Below are positions 1 to 6,892 of a stretch of DNA of 29,213 nucleotides, piece after piece. Position numbers and translations under genes: made by a program. Origin of the DNA: UMGS902 sp045538895. Its GTDB lineage: Bacteria; Bacillota; Clostridia; Oscillospirales; CAG-272. Each line of letters begins with the position of its first letter. Positions within the stretch are counted from its first letter, which is position 1. The stretch is from the NCBI GenBank assembly GCA_045538895.1, contig JAZQEH010000021.1, positions 1 through 29,213 on the forward strand, read 5' to 3'. A model generated the notes under the pieces. The model did not search any database, was not told the DNA's origin, and was given only the letters and a program-made list of their open reading frames with translations.

Positions 1-3
1 GGA

Positions 4-88
4 GGGGGTGCAAATTGCCCTTTTTGCGTTAAAAGGGGGTGCAAAATTTACGGTTCAAAAGAGGGGAGGGGGTGCAAAATAGGGCAAT
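4..88. repeat. Three spaced GGGGGTGCAAA direct repeats at window edge
   Basis: Exact copies of GGGGGTGCAAA lie at 4-14, 35-45 and 68-78, with start-to-start spacings of 31 and 33 nt, so about three helical turns each. The block is also bracketed by an inverted pair, ATTGCCCT at 14-21 and AGGGCAAT at 81-88. No gene lies here. Regularly spaced terminal repeats are typical of IS21-family element ends, and iteron-like protein sites would look similar. The window edge cuts the block, so its full extent is unknown. The repeats are seen directly; the IS21 suggestion is inference. Confidence 0.6.
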
Positions 89-129
89 CGTTTTTTTATG
101 AAGTAAAGATAAATAACACCATGTGTCTA

Positions 130-1137
130 CTATTTTCTTACGGGCAACTCTGATTTTTTAACTTTACAGGTAAAACCACATTCTGTCAAATAGTCATTTA
201 TGGTGGCTAATGCATTTTCGTTTTCAATAAAGGGGCTAATCAATACTTCTTTTAAATATGAAGTACCATTTTCCACTACAAGATCGATATAAGGAACGGG
301 CATACCGTTTTGTGACCTGAATTTTATGGTAGGCATTTTGTTCTGCAAAAGGTTGGGCTTGTTGTATGGTAAATAAAAAACAAATCTATATTCTTGCTCC
401 GATGAATAACACTCATTTTTAAATTGAAATTGAAAAATTTTCAAAGCGTATTGAATAAATGATTTTGCTTCTTGATATTTATCATTATTTTCTTCGCTAG
501 CATTTTTGTATACAGAAAATGTATCAATAATAATATTTTTCAAAATTTGCCGTTTTTCATCTTCGTTGTATATTACTTTATAAGATTTAATCAAACTAAA
601 TACTGCATCTTCTTCGTAGTCGGAATATTCATAATCCTTGTATCTATCAAATAGAAATGAATAACATTTTAATCCATATCCACCATTTCCTTTAGAATAA
701 TATCTCCACATGTCAAGAGAGTCTTCTTTTAATGAAAAACTGCATATGTAGGCGTGGCACGGAACACAATCCAAAATGCTTTCGTGAGTAAAGTCTTCGT
801 GTGTTGGAATTGGAAAATTAACAAATTGATGGTTAGATATTTCTGCATTTTTAATGGTATCATAGAAAGATTTCGTTATAGCGTTTATTTCGAGTAGTTT
901 AGAACATTCTTCAAGAAACAAACGCAAGATATCAGTTCCTTCGGATTTATCATTCAAACAGTCACTTCTAGTAAACCAAAAGTGAAGTTTTTTATGTTCA
1001 TTTTGTTCGTTTCTTATAATTCCCAATAATCCATCAACACTTGTATAATGCCATAGTTCAAAAAAAGGGGTTTGCGTTTCTTCAATACAGTATTTATTGT
1101 ATAAGTCATTAAAATCGCAGATGGAGGTTTTGCTCAT
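130..1137 (-). CDS. DUF2971 domain protein
   Basis: This 335-residue soluble protein has the hallmarks of the DUF2971 family. An N-terminal HYTSVDGLLGII segment (residues 30-41) is followed by a strand and the FTRSDCLNDKSEG motif (about 55-67, with the family's N-D...E), and the centre contains CSFSLKEDSLDMWRYYSKG followed by a GYGLK strand (about 131-158). The biochemical activity of the family is not established; members are often found in mobile and defence-rich regions. No signal peptide or membrane segment is visible. The start is supported by AAAGGA upstream of ATG. It is the second gene of a minus-strand pair, 26 bp after the AlbA_2 gene, so it is probably co-transcribed with it. Family assignment is fairly secure; function is unknown. 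Confidence 0.8.
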   Translation of the reverse strand: MSKTSICDFNDLYNKYCIEETQTPFFELWHYTSVDGLLGIIRNEQNEHKKLHFWFTRSDCLNDKSEGTDILRLFLEECSKLLEINAITKSFYDTIKNAEISNHQFVNFPIPTHEDFTHESILDCVPCHAYICSFSLKEDSLDMWRYYSKGNGGYGLKCYSFLFDRYKDYEYSDYEEDAVFSLIKSYKVIYNEDEKRQILKNIIIDTFSVYKNASEENNDKYQEAKSFIQYALKIFQFQFKNECYSSEQEYRFVFYLPYNKPNLLQNKMPTIKFRSQNGMPVPYIDLVVENGTSYLKEVLISPFIENENALATINDYLTECGFTCKVKKSELPVRK

Positions 1138-1163
1138 TTTGTATTCCTTTCCGTTAGTTCGTC

Positions 1164-2294
1164 CTAGTTTCTAAATTCAGAAAGCATTTTTTGAAGTACT
1201 AAAGCGGCTTTATAATTATTCTGAAAAACTTTTGGGTTATAGTTGGGGATGTTTTCTATGTAAGGATCTTTTTGTTCTGAGAATAGTTGTTCGAACTTGT
1301 CATTGTTTTTTATAACATATTCTTCAAACATGTTTTTTTCTTCTGTATTGGTAAATAGTAATATTACATCCATATATTTTTGATATGCATAAGGGTCTGC
1401 ATGTTCGCCACCTAAAAAAGTGTGAAGAGTATATCGCAGCGAGTTCTTGATGTAATATCCGTAATATGCTTTACCGGTAGAAAAAAGGTCTCCATTTATA
1501 TTAATTAATGATCGTTCTGGTGCAATGGCACTCCATCGACCGCCATCCATACTTAATTCTAAAAAAGCTTCCACAACAGTTTGATGATAAAACAATTGCG
1601 TATTATACCAGTGTGGACGAGAATCGACTTGCGAGAATAAATAGTATTCGTATCCATCACGGCTTTCGTCTGGAGTTGTTACAATTCTGTATTCTGGCGC
1701 ATACTTATAGAATTTAGTTTCGGTATATTCGAATGGTGAGTCCGTCCAATCGTCTGATGCGTGTAAATAATAATGGAAATTTTCCAACGGCGTTTCAAGA
1801 AGCCTAAATCGCTTTTTCCAAAGATACTCTATATGATTAATATCAGCAGAATCTGTTTTTGGCGTATTTGTGTCCATTACTCTAGTGTAAATATTACTTT
1901 TATATACATCTTGATAGGATTCTGTAAGGTAGTACGGGGTATCGAACCCGTTTTTGATTATAATTACATCAATGCTATTGTCACTAATTACATAGTTTTT
2001 GACAATGACAAGTGGTCTTACACCACCAGCAAATTTTTTGTCTTTTAAAAAATCAACTAGCTTTTGTGTGTTTTTTCTATTTGGATCTTCTTTGGTATCT
2101 CTAAGGGAATAGCCGTTTTCTTCATCTACGCCGATTATAATATAGCAATCCTTATTCACCATATTGTTGGAAAAACATATAATATCGTGTAATAAATCGG
2201 ATTTTTTAGAATGCCACTCCCTTTTAAAATCCCAATAAGCTCCTTCTTGTTTGAGCGAAATTAATTGAAGTATTTGATCTCTGAGATGTTCCAT
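1164..2294 (-). CDS. AlbA_2 (Schlafen-like) domain protein
   Basis: The first ~145 of 376 residues match the AlbA_2/Schlafen-type fold (formerly 'divergent AAA-4'). There is an E-x4-DFK motif (E17, D22-F23-K24), a helix ending in CFSNN (40-44), the strand YIIIGVDEENG (51-61), and a YTRVMDTNTP segment near 136-145 corresponding to the family's Y-x-R-x-G/D turn. Proteins with this domain include nucleic-acid-binding regulators and nuclease-related effectors, several of them antiviral or toxin-like. The remaining ~230 residues, rich in Tyr and Trp, match nothing I recognise and may be the effector or sensor part. It is the first gene of a two-gene unit with the DUF2971 gene, has AGAGGA six nt before ATG (2301-2306), and a strong promoter upstream. 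Domain call good; role unknown. Confidence 0.8.
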   Translation of the reverse strand: MEHLRDQILQLISLKQEGAYWDFKREWHSKKSDLLHDIICFSNNMVNKDCYIIIGVDEENGYSLRDTKEDPNRKNTQKLVDFLKDKKFAGGVRPLVIVKNYVISDNSIDVIIIKNGFDTPYYLTESYQDVYKSNIYTRVMDTNTPKTDSADINHIEYLWKKRFRLLETPLENFHYYLHASDDWTDSPFEYTETKFYKYAPEYRIVTTPDESRDGYEYYLFSQVDSRPHWYNTQLFYHQTVVEAFLELSMDGGRWSAIAPERSLININGDLFSTGKAYYGYYIKNSLRYTLHTFLGGEHADPYAYQKYMDVILLFTNTEEKNMFEEYVIKNNDKFEQLFSEQKDPYIENIPNYNPKVFQNNYKAALVLQKMLSEFRN

Positions 2295-2348
2295 CCAATG
2301 TCCTCTTTAATGCTTGATTGCTTTTGTGATATTTATTCTCTTGTATGA

Positions 2349-2377
2349 ATTATACCGCAAAAGTGTTACTTTTTCAA
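2349..2377 (-). promoter_or_regulatory. SigA-type promoter of the AlbA_2-DUF2971 pair
   Basis: Read on the minus strand, TTGAAA (2372-2377) is followed after exactly 17 nt by a perfect TATAAT (2349-2354). The start codon at 2294 lies about 50 nt downstream. The near-consensus quality suggests constitutive expression by the housekeeping sigma factor. Confidence 0.8.
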
Positions 2378-2472
2378 CATGATATTATGGGGTGAATTGC
2401 AGATTCTGCACTTGTAATTATAATAATCAAACTTGCATCATTTTCACTTGCGGTGCGAATAAAGATCTGCGA

Positions 2473-3702
2473 ATTCTGTAACGTGTTTTGCTATTGTGCG
2501 TTCTTTCATATGGATGTTAAAATGCATGGTATAAATTAAATCAAGGAGATACATATGGCACCGCATTATACAGAGGAATTTAAACAAGGAGTAATTACAC
2601 AATTTGAATCAGGGAGCACGGCGCAATCCATTTGCAAAGAATATGGAATTGCTCGAAGTACACTGTTTTTATGGAAGAAAGAACGCACACCCGATAATCA
2701 CGGAATTATACCACGAGAATTATATTTGCAGCAGCAAGAATTACAACGGCTTCGTGTGGAGAACGGTATATATAAAACTTGCGGATGCTCGCAGAATTCA
2801 CCATTGAGTTTAAGGCTTTCTGCAATTTATGACCATAAAGATGAATATAACATTCATGCATTGTGTCGTGTTTTACAAGTTAACAGAGCGACTTATTACA
2901 ATTATGCTGCAAGGTATAATCAAAAAACACAGTTACAAATAGAGGATGAAAATTTGAAGCCTTTAATTAGTGAAATATTTGAAAAAAGCGGCGAGCGTTT
3001 TGGTACAAGAAAAATTCGCGCTAAATTGTTGGAACAGGGGCATTCGATCAGCGAAAGAAGAATCTTACGCCTTATGAAAGAACTTCATATTTCTGCCAAA
3101 ACGCGCACACCACGGCTCAATTCTGCCAATGATAGGCAGTATCAGTATTATCCGAACAAACTCAAACGCAACTTTCTTACCGAAGCACCCAACATGGTTT
3201 GGGTGAGTGATATTACATATGCGAAGGTGGGGCTTGACTTCCTTTATTTGTGTGTGGTAATTGATCTATATTCTCGAAAAGTTGTTTCATACAAGATTTC
3301 TGAATATATCAATACTGATTTGGTTGTAAGCGCATTTCTTGATGCGTACAATGCAAGAGGAAATCCTGAGACACTTGTTTTTCATAGCGACCAAGGAGCA
3401 CAATATACATCATTAGAATTCTGTATGTTATTAAAAAAATACAATGTTTCACAATCTTTTTCGGCGCCTGGTGCTCCGCATGATAATGCTGTCGCCGAGT
3501 CGTTTTTTGCTACGATTAAAAAAGAAGATTTTCGCCGCACATGGTACAAAACCGAAGAGGAATTTAGGGAAGCGGTAGCTAAGTATATCGAATATTATAA
3601 CGATTACCGTCCTCATCAAAGACTCGGTTATAAGACTCCAAATAAAGTGGAAGCGGAGTTTTTCCAAAGTTGCAATTCGTAAAAACAAAAAGCTTACAGA
3701 AT
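2473..3702 (+). mobile_element. IS3-family insertion element, ends uncertain
   Basis: The only inverted repeat I could find flanking the transposase is ATTCTGTAA (2473-2481) against TTACAGAAT (3694-3702). Extended to 20 nt, 14 positions match, and the copies contain the 5'-TG...CA-3' pattern usual for IS3 ends. No convincing 3-5 bp target duplication adjoins either side, and the right copy is also one arm of the tmRNA terminator. The limits are therefore a guess; the transposase itself is certain. Confidence 0.35.
2555..3682 (+). CDS. IS3-family transposase, single fused ORF
   Basis: This 375-residue protein combines what is normally OrfA and OrfB of IS3-type elements in one frame. Residues 5-45 form the helix-turn-helix (YTEEFKQGV...SICKEYGIARSTLFLWKK), about 55-80 a short coiled segment, about 100-170 the HTH_21-like linker (RFGTRKIRAKLLEQG), and 205-370 the rve integrase core. 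The catalytic triad is intact, D219 (VSDITY), D279 (HSDQGAQY) and E315 (AVAESFF), with the D-59-D-35-E spacing of the family. No frameshift site is needed. Its ribosome site is AAGGAG before ATG. The stop codon falls inside the T-tract of the tmRNA terminator, leaving almost no room for a normal right terminal repeat. It may therefore be an immobilised copy, or the hairpin may belong to the element. Confidence 0.93.
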   Translation: MAPHYTEEFKQGVITQFESGSTAQSICKEYGIARSTLFLWKKERTPDNHGIIPRELYLQQQELQRLRVENGIYKTCGCSQNSPLSLRLSAIYDHKDEYNIHALCRVLQVNRATYYNYAARYNQKTQLQIEDENLKPLISEIFEKSGERFGTRKIRAKLLEQGHSISERRILRLMKELHISAKTRTPRLNSANDRQYQYYPNKLKRNFLTEAPNMVWVSDITYAKVGLDFLYLCVVIDLYSRKVVSYKISEYINTDLVVSAFLDAYNARGNPETLVFHSDQGAQYTSLEFCMLLKKYNVSQSFSAPGAPHDNAVAESFFATIKKEDFRRTWYKTEEEFREAVAKYIEYYNDYRPHQRLGYKTPNKVEAEFFQSCNS

Positions 3703-3744
3703 ATAGACAGTCCGATTTTGACTGTCTAGTTTTCTGTAAGCTTT
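3680..3744 (-). terminator. Long rho-independent terminator of tmRNA
   Basis: Two perfect paired segments form one long hairpin: 13 bp (3689-3701 with 3732-3744) and 9 bp (3704-3712 with 3720-3728), separated by a small 2/3-nt internal loop and closed by a 7-nt loop. On the minus strand the stem is followed by TTTGTTTTTA, so it terminates transcripts coming from ssrA, whose CCA end is six nt upstream. Twenty-two paired bases is unusually long for an intrinsic terminator. The opposite strand has no T-tract, although the stem could also slow transposase transcripts. Confidence 0.85.
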
Positions 3745-3749
3745 CCATG

Positions 3750-4117
3750 TGGTGGAGGCGGGGGGAATCGAACCCCCGTCCGAAAACCTCTTGATACAAC
3801 TTTCTCCGGGTGCAGAACACCTTTATTATTTCCCGTGCTGCTCTCCGATGTTCGGGAGAAACGGTTTGGTAGCTTTTTTATTTATGACCGCTTCAAAAGC
3901 TAAAGGGCGGTGCACATTTACCACTAAGTGACGCCGAATCCGAGGCCGTGGTCCTCCTCGGTTCGACGGGCTGCTTATTAAGCAGCGGCACAGCTTACGC
4001 TGCCAGAGCTACGTTTTCGTTAGCGTCTAAATTTAAAGTTGAAGTTTATTTAAGAGGTACTTCAACCTCTACCCGCTTATCATACCTCAAAATCCCCGTC
4101 GAAACCTTTACGCCCCC
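3750..4117 (-). ncRNA. ssrA: tmRNA (transfer-messenger RNA)
   Basis: This 368-nt RNA rescues stalled ribosomes together with SmpB. The 5' end GGGGGCG (4117-4111) pairs over seven positions, one of them G-U, with CGCCTCC just before the terminal ACCA (3' end at 3750). The T-arm carries GGTTCGATTCC. The 5' part has the conserved GGTTTCGACGGGGATTTTG stretch. The CCA end is encoded. The tag reading frame at 3995-4024 encodes A-N-E-N-V-A-L-A-A then UAA, so with the tRNA-borne alanine the tag is AANENVALAA, a typical Clp-protease degron. The gene has its own promoter and a strong terminator, and smpB lies ~900 bp upstream on the same strand. Confidence 0.97.
3995..4024 (-). other. tmRNA proteolysis-tag reading frame
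   Basis: The codons GCU AAC GAA AAC GUA GCU CUG GCA GCG UAA within the tmRNA encode ANENVALAA and a stop. The resume codon is the GCU at 4024-4022. The ALAA terminus is the form recognised by ClpXP-type proteases. Confidence 0.93.
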
Positions 4118-4122
4118 GTAGG

Positions 4123-4141
4123 GCGGCAACTCGATTGCCGC
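4123..4141 (-). other. Hairpin in the tmRNA precursor leader
   Basis: GCGGCAA (4123-4129) and TTGCCGC (4135-4141) form a perfect 7-bp stem with a 5-nt loop, between the ssrA promoter and the mature tmRNA 5' end, which lies six nt downstream of the stem. It has no T-tract, so it is not an obvious terminator. It may guide 5' processing, for example RNase P recognition of the precursor. The stem is seen directly; the role is inferred. Confidence 0.55.
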
Positions 4142-4160
4142 AATTTAAGGTAGGAATGTT

Positions 4161-4189
4161 ATTTTAGCACATGCATTTTGCAAAGTCAA
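4161..4189 (-). promoter_or_regulatory. ssrA promoter
   Basis: On the minus strand TTGACT (4184-4189), a 17-nt spacer and TAAAAT (4161-4166) preceded by TGC (extended -10) form a strong housekeeping promoter. The predicted start near 4154 leaves a leader of ~37 nt to be removed from the precursor. The -35 lies just past the stop codon of the upstream hydrolase gene. Confidence 0.82.
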
Positions 4190-4194
4190 TAGAT

Positions 4195-5046
4195 TTATTT
4201 CAGATTGCTTCGGGTATCCATGCACCAATCGCACGCCATGTCAAGCCATGCACCGAAACGATGATTCTGAATGCAGGAAACTTTATCGCCGGTTGCGCCG
4301 CCGTGCGGCCCTTTTTCAAACAAATGAAACTCAAACGGAATACTTTCCTTTTTTAGTGCGGCCGCAAACAGCATAGAATTTTCGCAGGGAACTGTAGCGT
4401 CCTCGAACGTTGTCCAGATAAATGCCGGAGGTGTGGATTTAGTAACCTGCTTTTCAAGAGAAAGCATTTCTCGCAAATTCGCATCCTCTCTGCCTGCCAT
4501 AAGCATTTGTATTGAGTAGCCGTGCGTGAGTGCTGGGTCGCTTGTGATAACCGGATACGAAAGAATGAGTCCGTTAGGACGTACTGCTTCAACATCTCCA
4601 AAATACGATTTGGAAACATCTTTATCCCAGAATACACCTACGCTTGCTGTGAGATGACCGCCTGCGGAAAAACCGCATACATAAACTTTGTTAGGATCGC
4701 CTTGCCATGCTTCAAGATTCTCACGGATGTATTTGATAGACGTGAGTGCTTCAAGCAAAGCCACGGGAAAAGGCGTGTCAAAAACGGTGTAATGCAAAAT
4801 ACACACATTAAACCCGCGAGCAAGAAAACGCATAGCAATAGGCTCGGCTTCACGCTCGGAAGTGAAGTGATAACCGCCGCCCGGCAAAATTAAGACGGTG
4901 GGGCGAGTGCCTACATTGTATTTTTTTACATCACCGTCGAGATTTGGAACAAATACCTTTAAATACGGCTTATAAGGTGCATTTTCAGGCTTCTTAACGT
5001 CTATTTTTGAATAATCTAAGTCAATGTTTTTTACTTCGTAAATCAT
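4195..5046 (-). CDS. Alpha/beta hydrolase, acetyl-esterase-like
   Basis: This 283-residue cytosolic protein has an alpha/beta-hydrolase core. An oxyanion-hole loop LPGGGYHFTSEREAEP (54-69) is followed by the nucleophile elbow GFSAGG with S127. The likely acid is D216 (TFEDATVP) and the likely base H248 (KGPHGG). The HGGG-like loop and overall length match small carbohydrate-esterase or lipase-like families (Abhydrolase_3, BD-FAE, xylan acetylesterase type); the natural ester substrate cannot be deduced. No signal peptide is present. Its ATG overlaps the smpB stop by four bases (ATGA), so it is translated by coupling with smpB, and the gene ends directly at the ssrA promoter. Why an esterase sits between the two trans-translation genes is unclear. 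Confidence 0.88.
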   Translation of the reverse strand: MIYEVKNIDLDYSKIDVKKPENAPYKPYLKVFVPNLDGDVKKYNVGTRPTVLILPGGGYHFTSEREAEPIAMRFLARGFNVCILHYTVFDTPFPVALLEALTSIKYIRENLEAWQGDPNKVYVCGFSAGGHLTASVGVFWDKDVSKSYFGDVEAVRPNGLILSYPVITSDPALTHGYSIQMLMAGREDANLREMLSLEKQVTKSTPPAFIWTTFEDATVPCENSMLFAAALKKESIPFEFHLFEKGPHGGATGDKVSCIQNHRFGAWLDMACDWCMDTRSNLK

Positions 5047-5507
5047 CTCTGTCTATCCTTCATTGCTCTGTCGATATCTCTGTCAGCCTGACGCTTGGCA
5101 TCGGTATCGCGTTTGTCATATAGTTTTTTACCTTTACAAAGACCGACTTCAACCTTTACTTTCGATCCCGAAAAATAAAGAGAAAGCGGAATTAGTGTGA
5201 GTCCGTCCTCTTTAACCTTTGAAAAAAGCCGTATGATCTCACGCTTGTGCATGAGTAGCTTCTTTGGGCGGAGGGGCGCACGGTTGTATATGTTGCCTTT
5301 TTCGTAGGGGCTTATGTGAACACCTATGGCGAAAAGCTCGCCGTTTTTGACTTCGCAGTAAGAGTCTTTGAGGTTAACAGCCCCTTGACGCAAGGATTTA
5401 ACCTCGGTGCCGAAAAGTTCGATGCCTGCTTCGTGTTTTTCAAGAACAAAATAGTCATGGTATGCTTTTTTGTTTGGTGCTATTATTCTAACTTCATTCT
5501 TTACCAT
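5043..5507 (-). CDS. smpB: SsrA-binding protein SmpB
   Basis: SmpB binds the tRNA-like domain of tmRNA and delivers it to the A site of stalled ribosomes. The 154-residue sequence shows IAPNKKAYHDYFVLEKHEAGIELFGTEVKSLR, ending the OB-fold N-terminus, then KDSYCEVKNGELFAIGVHISPY, and the basic C-terminal tail KKLYDKRDTDAKRQADRDI, which becomes helical in the mRNA channel. I chose the ATG at 5507 because AGGAGGT (5514-5520) lies seven nt upstream; a longer frame starting at 5549 would place this site inside the gene. It is the first gene of a minus-strand operon with the hydrolase, and ssrA follows. Confidence 0.97.
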   Translation of the reverse strand: MVKNEVRIIAPNKKAYHDYFVLEKHEAGIELFGTEVKSLRQGAVNLKDSYCEVKNGELFAIGVHISPYEKGNIYNRAPLRPKKLLMHKREIIRLFSKVKEDGLTLIPLSLYFSGSKVKVEVGLCKGKKLYDKRDTDAKRQADRDIDRAMKDRQR

Positions 5508-5540
5508 ATGCATACCTCCTTTGAAAATATCGTAATAATT

Positions 5541-5569
5541 ATTATACAACTAAAAGGCGATAAAAGCAA
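5541..5569 (-). promoter_or_regulatory. smpB promoter
   Basis: On the minus strand a perfect TATAAT (5541-5546) lies 17 nt from a weak TTGCTT (5564-5569). It is arranged back-to-back with the rimM promoter, the two -35 boxes only 13 nt apart. Confidence 0.6.
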
Positions 5570-5582
5570 GCATAATTTGTTG

Positions 5583-5611
5583 TTTACAATTCTTTGCGAA
5601 TGTGATATACT
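5583..5611 (+). promoter_or_regulatory. rimM operon promoter
   Basis: TTTACA (5583-5588), a 17-nt spacer and TATACT (5606-5611) with an extended TGA just before it make a strong SigA-type promoter. The rimM ATG lies ~30 nt downstream. No terminator or other strong promoter is visible before 9848, so it probably serves rimM, trmD, the Wzy-like gene and both DUF4330-like genes. Confidence 0.8.
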
Positions 5612-5642
5612 AATTCTAAATATAAGCCAAAAAGGGAAAAAT

Positions 5643-6146
5643 ATGAAAGAGTATCTTGAATGTGGAAAAATTGTCAATACTCACGGTGTACGTGGCGGAG
5701 TGATTATCGAATCATGGTGCGATACCCCTGAAGTATTGTCAAAGCTTAAAACTGTTTATACAGAAAAAAACGGGGCATACTTGCCGGTTGAACTTGTAAA
5801 GGCCTCGGTTTATAAAGGCAGAGTTCTTGCGGAAATGCACGGTGTTGATACGCTTGAAAAGGCTATGATGTTTAAGAATACCGTTTTATATGCAGCAAGG
5901 GGGGATCTGCCTCTTGCTGACGGAGACTTTTTTGTGCAGGATCTTATTGGTTTGCCTGTCTACGAATACGGTACTGACGAAAAGCATGGCACGCTTACGG
6001 ACGTAATCAGCGGTGCGGCATCCGATTTGTATGAAATAGAAAACGAGCGAGGAAAATTCCTTGTTCCTGTTGTTGCGGAATTTGTAAAGGAAATTGACCT
6101 TGAACGCGGAATTTTTATTAAATCTATAGAGGGTATGTTTGAATGA
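5643..6146 (+). CDS. rimM: 16S rRNA processing protein RimM
   Basis: RimM helps assemble the head of the 30S subunit by binding S19 and pre-16S rRNA. The 167 residues have the N-terminal RimM barrel beginning LECGKIVNTHGVRGGVIIES (4-23) and the C-terminal PRC barrel from about residue 95 (DFFVQDLIGLPVYE) ending with FLVPVVAEFVKEID, all typical. The frame is open much further upstream, but the conserved domain starts right after the ATG at 5643 and the promoter sits at 5583-5611, so the upstream part is not coding. Its ribosome site (AAGGGA) is modest. It overlaps trmD by ATGA. Confidence 0.95.
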   Translation: MKEYLECGKIVNTHGVRGGVIIESWCDTPEVLSKLKTVYTEKNGAYLPVELVKASVYKGRVLAEMHGVDTLEKAMMFKNTVLYAARGDLPLADGDFFVQDLIGLPVYEYGTDEKHGTLTDVISGAASDLYEIENERGKFLVPVVAEFVKEIDLERGIFIKSIEGMFE

Positions 6147-6892
6147 TGCGTTTTGATATAATGACGCTTTTCCCCGACCTTGTCAAGGGCGTGCTTGATG
6201 AGAGTATAATAGGTAGAGCACAGAAAAGCGGAGCTATAGAGGTATATGCGCATAATATCCGTGATTATTCGGAGGACAAGCACCGCAGAGTTGACGATAC
6301 GCCTTATGGCGGCGGAATGGGTATGCTTATGGCGGCTCCTCCTATCTATAACTGCTATAAAGCGGTATGCGATATGCAGAGTGGGGGAAGACGACGTGTT
6401 ATATATATGTCGCCGCGTGGCACACTTTTTAATCATCAAAAAGCACGTGAGCTTGCACAGTACGACAACCTGATTATTCTTTGCGGACATTACGAAGGCG
6501 TTGATGCCCGTATTATAGAAGAAATCGTAGACGAAGAGGTTTCGATTGGCGATTATGTCTTGACCGGCGGAGAAATTCCTGCCTGCATAGTTACCGATGC
6601 GGTAGCAAGGCTTGTGCCGGGGGTGCTTTCTGATGACGAATGCTATGAAAAAGAAAGTATAGCAAGCGGGCTTCTTGAGTATCCGCAGTATACAAGACCG
6701 TTTGATTTTCACGGTATGACGGTGCCGGACGTGCTGATTTCGGGGCACCATGAGAATATTGATAAATGGCGGCTTGAACAGTCGCTTGAGATTACAAGAA
6801 ACAATCGCCCTGACTTGTATGAAAAGTGGATGAATGAGCATCCACCTAAAGAAAAGAAAAAGAGTTCACGGCGGAAAGGAGCAGAGGCTTGA
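6143..6892 (+). CDS. trmD: tRNA (guanine-37-N1)-methyltransferase TrmD
   Basis: TrmD places m1G37 next to the anticodon using S-adenosylmethionine, preventing +1 frameshifts. The 249-residue sequence is standard for this SPOUT enzyme: MTLFPDLVKGVLDESIIGRA at the start, the DDTPYGGGMGM loop (about 51-61), and the knotted cofactor site with GHYEGVDARI and SIGDYVLTGGEIP. The ERPFDFHG-like stretch appears as TRPFDFHG, and SGHHENIDKWRLEQS follows. The start is at 6143, overlapping the rimM stop, with AGAGGG nine nt upstream; ATG at 6146 is an alternative. It is translationally coupled to both neighbours, which is usual for rimM-trmD. Confidence 0.97.
   Translation: MMRFDIMTLFPDLVKGVLDESIIGRAQKSGAIEVYAHNIRDYSEDKHRRVDDTPYGGGMGMLMAAPPIYNCYKAVCDMQSGGRRRVIYMSPRGTLFNHQKARELAQYDNLIILCGHYEGVDARIIEEIVDEEVSIGDYVLTGGEIPACIVTDAVARLVPGVLSDDECYEKESIASGLLEYPQYTRPFDFHGMTVPDVLISGHHENIDKWRLEQSLEITRNNRPDLYEKWMNEHPPKEKKKSSRRKGAEA

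Noticed and set aside
1..90. CRISPR-like array
   Set aside because: The repeated unit is only 11 nt and the spacers are ~20 nt and related in composition; there is no cas gene.
472..654. Hydrophobic 60-codon plus-strand frame in the DUF2971 gene
   Set aside because: It is the reverse complement of an AT-rich coding stretch with no ribosome site.
2400..2554. A left IS3 end matching the outer arm of the terminator hairpin
   Set aside because: No sequence resembling CTAGACAGTC or AAAGCTTACAG occurs upstream of the transposase, so the whole hairpin could not be shown to be an IS terminal repeat.
3449..3820. Minus-strand open frame of ~123 codons
   Set aside because: It overlaps the end of the IS3 transposase, the terminator and the tmRNA 3' end, with no family resemblance.
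3749..3931. Open frame on the plus strand starting MVEAGGIEPPSENL
   Set aside because: It is antisense to the tmRNA 3' domain, a well-known false gene type over tRNA-like sequences.
3745..4150. A possible tRNA gene at the tRNA-like sequence
   Set aside because: The full 5' and 3' halves, tag frame and conserved tmRNA blocks show it is ssrA.
5316..5642. Upstream in-frame extension of rimM
   Set aside because: It crosses smpB and both divergent promoters, and the RimM domain starts exactly at the ATG at 5643.
5960..6841. Long minus-strand open frame opposite rimM and trmD
   Set aside because: It is antisense to two certain genes, its translation has no domain features, and no promoter or ribosome site is evident.
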